From: Isoetes taiwanensis
Lineage: Eukaryota > Streptophyta > Lycopodiopsida > Isoetales > Isoetaceae
Reading direction: 5' to 3'
DNA length: 64,000 bases
NCBI GenBank assembly: GCA_021234155.1
Contig: JAJEKV010000002.1
Coordinates: forward strand, 18,591,592 to 18,655,591
Below, piece by piece: positions 58,677-64,000 of this stretch. The notes beneath the pieces are model-generated. The model was not told the origin of the DNA. It ran no database searches and saw nothing but the letters and a program-made list of their open reading frames with translations. The translations under genes and the position numbers were made by a program. Within the stretch, counting starts at the first letter, position 1, and each line of letters begins with the position of its first letter.

Positions 58677-60272
58677 GTGGATCACGAGCAGAATCGCGGA
58701 GAAAGAACCGACGATCAAGAGGTAAAACCATTTGTCTTATCAACGTGTGAGATCAATGAATGCTTTTCTAATGATGAGACTGATGTATTTATAGTTGATA
58801 GTGGAGCTGAACGATCAGTAGTGAACTGTGCTGATCTTCTGAATGGTGTTTGTTCTAGTAAACACTTAAGTCATGTACAGTTAGGAAATGGACATTTGCA
58901 GGAGGTAACCGGAAAAGGGATGCTGCAACTATTCGATTTGCAAGGAAATAATGTGGATATTTCCAATGTCCTGTGCGTTCCGGGGTTGTATAAAAATCTT
59001 ATATCAGTTTGTCAACTAGTTGATCTTGGATATGAGCTACGGTTTAACAAAGGAGGGTGTAAGGTATTTATGAATGATGAGTTAAGGTTTTTTGCAAAGC
59101 GTGTTGGTAATCTTTTTCAATTTTCAAATAAAGAGAAGCAAAGCATAAATATGTTAGCAGTCACTTCGGCGTCAGTTTGGCATAATAGACTTGCACATTC
59201 ACATATGAATAATATTAGATATATGATAAAGAAGGGCTTGATTGATGGAAAGAATGATGTACATGAAAGGTTTATTTGTCCAGGTTGTGTGTTAGGCAAA
59301 TTAACCAGGTTGCCCTTTAGCAAATCAATGAAGAGAGCAAAAGGACCCCTTGATCTTGTGCACACGGATCTTTGCGGACCATTAAATATACAAGGGAGAA
59401 CAGGTAAAAGATATTATATATCTTTTATTGATGATTTCAGTAGAATGGGTAAGTGTTATCTATTGTCCTCTAAAGATAAAGCTATAGATGCATTTAAGCT
59501 ATATGTAAGTGAGATGGAAAGGCAAACGGGTCGTAGACTCAAATGCATCAGGTCAGATAGAGGTGGAGAATATCTTTCGAGAATATTTAAATATTTTTGT
59601 TGCAAGCATGGAATAAAAAGACAGCTTACATGTAGGTATTCACCTCAGCAAAATGGTGTTGCAGAAAGAAAAAACCGAACGGTTCTAGATGCTGTAAGGT
59701 CAATGATTAAGTTTGCAGGTTTGCCAAATTATCTTTGGGAAGAAGCAGTGAAAGCAGCATTTTTTATACAAAATAGGCTACCGTCGAGCAGTTTGAATGG
59801 TAATATACCTGAAGAACTATGGTCAAATTGTAAGCTAACTCGCTCGTATGATTTCTTTAAAGCTTATGGTTGCTTGACATATGTTCATATTCCTAAAGAA
59901 ACAAGACATAAGCTAGATGATAGAGCAGAAATTGGTTTCCTAGTAGGTTATGATGAGGAATCAAAAGGCTATAGAGTATTTATGCCTGACACAAAGAAAA
60001 TAATTGTCAGTAGAGATGTTATGTTTGATGAAAACAAGTTCTATAAAGATAGACATGGGATACAACATCCAAAAATGGAGGTCAAGGATCATAGCTCTGA
60101 TAAATCCATTATTACGACTGATTTTGACTCGATTGATGATAAAAAGATGAGGAGGAAAGCGAAGATACCAATGAGGAAGGTGAAGGTGCGTGCCTATGCC
60201 TGCAGATTGAAAGAAGACAACACAAAAGAAAATCAAGTGGAAAAGCTAAAAGATATTGTGTATAGACTATAA
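58677..60272 (+). CDS. Copia protease and integrase (531-residue frame)
   Basis: Residues ~40-50 hold DSGAERSVV, the aspartic protease site. Residues ~168-215 are the pre-integrase zinc region (HNRLAHSHMNN ... CPGC). The integrase core follows with catalytic D in LVHTDLCGP (~residue 230), D in IRSDRGGEY (~294) and E in NGVAERKN (~329). The C-terminal part has KAYGCLTYVHIP and GFLVGYDEESKGY, usual Copia integrase landmarks. This long frame is intact and all three acidic integrase residues are present. It joins RT by a frame break near 60,260. Confidence 0.92.
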   Translation: MDHEQNRGERTDDQEVKPFVLSTCEINECFSNDETDVFIVDSGAERSVVNCADLLNGVCSSKHLSHVQLGNGHLQEVTGKGMLQLFDLQGNNVDISNVLCVPGLYKNLISVCQLVDLGYELRFNKGGCKVFMNDELRFFAKRVGNLFQFSNKEKQSINMLAVTSASVWHNRLAHSHMNNIRYMIKKGLIDGKNDVHERFICPGCVLGKLTRLPFSKSMKRAKGPLDLVHTDLCGPLNIQGRTGKRYYISFIDDFSRMGKCYLLSSKDKAIDAFKLYVSEMERQTGRRLKCIRSDRGGEYLSRIFKYFCCKHGIKRQLTCRYSPQQNGVAERKNRTVLDAVRSMIKFAGLPNYLWEEAVKAAFFIQNRLPSSSLNGNIPEELWSNCKLTRSYDFFKAYGCLTYVHIPKETRHKLDDRAEIGFLVGYDEESKGYRVFMPDTKKIIVSRDVMFDENKFYKDRHGIQHPKMEVKDHSSDKSIITTDFDSIDDKKMRRKAKIPMRKVKVRAYACRLKEDNTKENQVEKLKDIVYRL

Positions 60273-60984
60273 TCCAGAAATGTTTGGTAGATATGGTACA
60301 GGAAAATCTAGAAGAATAGGAAGACAACCAAGTAGATATCCTTCTTTGATGGCTGTGTTTGAACCCGAGACTCCTAGATCCCTTGAAGAAGTTCTTGGCT
60401 CAGAAAAGGTTCACGAATGGTTAAAAGCAATGCAAGAAGAGATGGACTCATTTAAAGATACAGGAACATATGAGCTAGTGAAATATCCAATAGGAAAAAA
60501 ATGTGGTTGGCAATAAGTGGATTTATAGAGTGAAAACAAACAGTGATGGGTCAAAAAAATTCAAAGCAAGATTAGTTGCGCAGGGATTCTCTCAAAAGAA
60601 AGGAATTGATTACGAAGAAACATACTCTCCCATAGTCAAATTAACAAGTATAAGACTTGTGCTAGCTTTAGCTAATGCCATGAAGCTTGAGGTACATCAT
60701 ATGGATGTAAAAACTGCATTCTTGAATGCAAGCTTGCAAGAAGAAATATACATGAAACAAGCACCGTGGATTTGAGGAGGGGATAATATGGTATGGAAAT
60801 TGCATCAAATTAGATCTACACGGTTTAAAACAAGCACCTAGAGAGTGGAATAAATGTATAGATGAATATCTAAGGGAGCAAGGGTTTGAAAACTTGAGAA
60901 TGATGGAAACTTATATATGTTTAGGAATGAAGGGATTTTTTGCATTATTGCTTTATATGTGGATGATCAGATAATGGCGACAAA
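60256..60984 (+). CDS. Copia reverse transcriptase, N-terminal part (broken)
   Basis: Frames at 60,256-60,516 and 60,503-60,775 give [20 protein letters not shown], then [39 protein letters not shown] and [20 protein letters not shown], all RT landmarks of plant Copia. The catalytic box reads Y-V-D-D at 60,956-60,967. Frame breaks occur near 60,510, 60,775 and 60,920-60,980. Confidence 0.85.
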
Positions 60985-61917
60985 TTGTATGCTTGCCTAG
61001 ATAAGTGCAAAGAAATTTTGAAGCAAAAATTTAAAATGACAGATCTTGGAGAACTGAAACAGTTTTTGGGTATTGAAATGAGCAGAGACAAGGAAAATAG
61101 GATGCTTAAACTGACACAGACAAGAAATATAGAGAATATGCTAAAAAGGTTTAGGCTTGAAAATGCAAATCCAGTGAATTCTCCTCTTGCAGCAGGATAT
61201 AAAATTTCAAGAGGGTTATGTCCATCATCAGAACATGAGAAGGAAGAAATGGAAAGTATACCTTACAGAGAGCTTATAGGATGCCTACTTTATGTAGCTA
61301 ATAGTACTCGACCAGACATTTCTTATGCAGTAAACTTATTGAGTAGGTACAATAATAATCCCGGCAAAGGACATTGGGTAGCCGCTAAAAGGATTTTAAG
61401 ATACTTAAAAGGCACTAAAGATCAGGGAATCACTTTTTGTTCCGACAACTTGACCCTGTTTGCATACTCAGATGCAGATTGGGCGGGTGATCTAGATGCA
61501 AGAAGGTCCACGTCTGGTTACGCCTTGATTCTAGCAGGTGGTATAATTTCATGGAGGAGCAAAAAACAATCGTCAGTGGCAATGTCATCTGCTGAAGCAG
61601 AATACTCAGCATCTTCTCTAGCAGTCAAAGAAATTGTCTGGGTTAGAAGGCTGTTGATTGAGATAGGTATATCACAAAATGACCCTACTACGCTCCTAAC
61701 TGACAGTCAGAGTTGTATTGCTATAGCAAAGAATCCGGTACATCATGAAAGAACAAAACATATCGAGTTGCATATGCATTTTATAAGAGATCTTATTGCT
61801 AGACAGGTAATAGTAATGCAGTATGTAGAAACTTCACATCAAGCAGCAGATATATTCACCAAGGCAATGACAGAGAAAAAGCTCGATATATACAAAAAAT
61901 TGCTTGGAATACAATAA
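60985..61917 (+). CDS. Copia RT thumb and RNase H (310-residue frame)
   Basis: It starts just after YVDD and includes FKMTDLGELKQFLGIEM, the GCLLYVANSTRPDISYAV region, and an RNase H domain with AYSDADWAGDLDARRSTSGY and SSAEAEYSASS. The first Met is not the true start; the frame is entered from upstream RT. It ends with a stop 20 bp before the 3' polypurine tract. Confidence 0.9.
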   Translation: MYACLDKCKEILKQKFKMTDLGELKQFLGIEMSRDKENRMLKLTQTRNIENMLKRFRLENANPVNSPLAAGYKISRGLCPSSEHEKEEMESIPYRELIGCLLYVANSTRPDISYAVNLLSRYNNNPGKGHWVAAKRILRYLKGTKDQGITFCSDNLTLFAYSDADWAGDLDARRSTSGYALILAGGIISWRSKKQSSVAMSSAEAEYSASSLAVKEIVWVRRLLIEIGISQNDPTTLLTDSQSCIAIAKNPVHHERTKHIELHMHFIRDLIARQVIVMQYVETSHQAADIFTKAMTEKKLDIYKKLLGIQ

Positions 61918-61930
61918 CAGTAATGGCATG

Positions 61931-61939
61931 AAGGGGAAT
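61931..61939 (+). other. Copia polypurine tract
   Basis: AAGGGGAAT directly precedes the 3' LTR start TGTTATATATT and is the expected plus-strand primer. Confidence 0.75.
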
Positions 61940-62634
61940 TGTTATATATTATCATGCCATTGTGAGAGGGCACCATTTGTTATTTGTTATATATTATCAT
62001 GTCATAGATTGGTGTTGCAAAGTTGAGAGACCACGTGGACACAAAGTCGGTGAAAGACATCTATAAAATAAAGAAAACCAGGAAGTGAACGTGCCGATTG
62101 TGCATGGTAACAAAGGAGCGATCGATAAAAGTAAGCGGATGGAGTTCATTTACATGAGACTTCGCAGAAGAGAGTTACCGACGCCGGAATCGTGGAAGAG
62201 ATCCTGGATACACGATGGATGCGGTCTACAGGGGAAGAAGACACGATTTGAGGAAGAACAAACAGGATTGAAATGCAAGTAGGTATTGCGTTTGTTTTGC
62301 TTGATATCGAGGTAGAGTTGCTTTGAAATTTGCTTCCGGATTAGCTTGTGCTTGTGCAATTGGTGTCCGGATTTGTTGTGCTATTTGCTGAAACGGAATT
62401 TAGATTCCGAAAAAGTTGGATCCACTGCAGTTCTCGCAGTGTGTTCCGCAGATGTTAAGTTCTATTTTGATTCGCTGCCAGCAAAGAATAAAGCTTGAAG
62501 TGCTTGCTGATGTTGAATACATCAGAAAACTTGATTTGAAGGAGAAGCATAGCTCTATGTTCTGTGGTAATTTTGTCATTGTTTTTTGATACTTGCTGTG
62601 TGAAGAAATCTTTTGTTGGTGCCTATTTTTAACA
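61940..62634 (+). repeat. Copia 3' LTR
   Basis: 695 bp, TGTTATATA...TTTTTAACA, followed by the CAAAG duplication (62,635-62,639) and the rest of the Gypsy LTR. Confidence 0.9.
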
Positions 62635-62639
62635 CAAAG

Positions 62640-64000
62640 AACATAATCATATGCCATAAAACATGAGAGGTCCTACCGAGGTGTTCGACGCGAAAGGAAG
62701 TCGTGGATCGGATAGGCCTCAAGATAGAGCAGAACCGAATCATAACAATGGCGGGGCTGGCATAAGACAATGGCTAGGGTTGACCACTCCATCCGCCCCT
62801 CCTGTGCATACTTTGCGGATGGGCTAGATCAAGCCGTGGCATGACTCTAACCTTGGGACACGCAATCCCATGGCTTCACCCATCGGGACTACCCGGGTTG
62901 CATCTCCCTGGTCCGGCGAGGTAGGAAGGGTTGCATCTCCCTTCCCGGGGTCTAGAGGCTCCCGAGGCTGGCTAGAGAATCGTGTCGGCACCCATTCGTG
63001 CCGACCGAACCTCCCAAACAAGAGCCAAGTCGACACTTGCAGCTTTTGAGAGGCGGGCACACCATTGCCCGTGAGGTGTGGGACCCATGCTCGACCCACT
63101 GCAAGTGACCGACCATAAGCCTAGCCCACTGTGGGATCCCGAAGCCCCCACTCCCGCGTGGGATCCACCCTCCATCTTGCCTCTAGCCCCGTTGTGGGGT
63201 GCCGAGTCACATCATAGCTCCCATAGCCCGGCTGGGTTCCTATGCCTGTGTCGCAATTATAATAGGAACTAAGGGATCTACACTAGGAGCATACTACATA
63301 TGGGCCTAGGTCTCTACCCCCTTCCAAACACAAGAGGAACAACATGATCAACCATCATCACATAATCATCATGAACAATATCATATGAACATCTTAACCT
63401 AATCATACATATCTAACTAACAGTTAGGGTTCCTTGATTAGGGTTCAAGATGTTCAACAAAGGATCTAGGGTGGCTCTACTCTAGACACAAAATACTAAC
63501 CCATCTGGAGGACTAACTTCCAGATGAACTAACATGAACTCTACCCAACCTACCTCCTCCAGGAGCGCTTCCTCCCATCCCTGGCGTCTCCATGCTCCTT
63601 GACGAGGTTCGAAGACTTGCTCCCTCAACGATCATACACACCTTCCGTGGGCGCTCAGTGGGCTATTGGGCTATGACGAACGGTGCTCGAAACGGGGTTT
63701 CGGGCACTTAGATGAGTGTCAGGTGCTAGGTCAGGGAAAGAGGTTTTAGGGTTAGGGTTAGAGCTAATATAGATGTGGGTCCACATAGGATGCCATGTGG
63801 CACCACTAGGGTTAGGCCGTGTGGCGGTTGCCCCAATAGGATAAGGCCATGTGGAAATGGGTCTTATCCTAAGGTTATCTAAGTTAAGTAATTAACTTAG
63901 ATGTGCACCCCTTGCCACTTTCTAAGGCATACAAGGCTACCTAGGTAGACTTGTATGGTGACGGGTCCAGGAATATACGTATTTATAGCGTATATTCCCC
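62640..64000 (-). repeat. Gypsy 5' LTR, outer part
   Basis: Collinear with 19,518-20,882 of the 3' LTR. It contains TAAGTTAAGTAATTAACTTA (from 63,881), a near-palindrome also present at 20,762 and 39,243. The window ends about 10 bp short of the LTR edge, so the flanking target duplication cannot be checked. Confidence 0.85.

Larger units (their letters stand above)
56980..62634 (+). mobile_element. Complete Ty1/Copia retrotransposon nested in Gypsy LTR
   Basis: TG...CA LTRs of ~700 bp flank a gag-pol region in the plus direction, with CAAAG target duplications at 56,975-56,979 and 62,635-62,639. The uninterrupted LTR copy (19,518: GATGCAAAGAACATAATC) shows the empty site. Order is gag, protease, integrase, RT, RNase H (integrase before RT), which defines Copia. 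Coding frames are broken at a few places. Confidence 0.95.
51393..64000 (-). mobile_element. Ty3/Gypsy chromovirus, 5' half, with nested Copia
   Basis: Reading on the minus strand from the right: 5' LTR (64,000 to 62,640, then 56,979 to 56,719 after the Copia insert), primer site, a histone H3-like ORF, paired GC-rich hairpins, a second ORF of unknown function, and gag with the first half of a zinc knuckle. It then stops at the DNA transposon. The last bases of the window correspond to about 10 bp before the LTR edge. Confidence 0.85.

Noticed and set aside
1-64000. tRNA or rRNA genes
   Set aside because: No cloverleaf with a credible T-arm, nor rRNA sequence, was recognised; TGGTATCAGAGC matches are retroelement primer sites.

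Overview
This window is nuclear DNA of a land plant, dense in transposable elements and poor in host genes. The evidence is a plant-type Ty1/Copia element, a Ty3/Gypsy chromovirus, initiator-methionine tRNA primer sites, Helitron ends and GT-AG introns. Differences between repeat copies fall on CG and CHG sites (CAG/CTG/CCG), the plant cytosine-methylation contexts. Lineage (fern, lycophyte, gymnosperm or other) cannot be fixed from the sequence. The sequence has many small errors, so most frame breaks described here may not be biological.

Layout. 1-13.5 kb: ancient repeats, a frameshifted ORF remnant (1232-1749), a non-coding LTR element with a GATGA target duplication (4984-8264), a Helitron end and a possible retroposon. 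13,553-32,125 and 32,126-50,447: two head-to-tail copies of one ~18.4-kb segment. Each holds a possible first exon of a host gene, several Helitron ends, a GGATCC-rich foldback, the 3' half of a Ty3/Gypsy chromovirus (minus strand) and most of a DNA transposon. 50.4-51.4 kb: right end of that transposon. 51.4-64.0 kb: the 5' half of the same Gypsy element, whose 5' LTR is split by a complete Copia element (56,980-62,634).

The order of events can be read from the nesting. A ~13-kb Gypsy element inserted on the minus strand. A 7.8-kb DNA transposon then entered its gag zinc-knuckle codons, leaving a 9-bp duplication (GGCTGGAAG) and 15-bp terminal inverted repeats. A Copia element entered its 5' LTR, leaving CAAAG. 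A tandem duplication, with a GAT microhomology at the junction, copied the 3' half of Gypsy and most of the DNA transposon.

Two systems stand out. First, the Gypsy element encodes, just after its primer site, a long histone H3-like protein: an H3-like N-terminus (MARTKQTYR), a ~220-residue charged insertion, and an H3 fold ending almost exactly like canonical H3. The same element carries an integrase with a chromodomain, a module that in related elements binds H3. A second upstream ORF has no recognised domain. Second, the DNA transposon carries a multi-exon transposase-like gene (ubiquitin-like N-terminus, zinc finger, possible DDE-type core, conserved C-terminal domain) of a family I recall only as uncharacterised, plus a small convergent gene.
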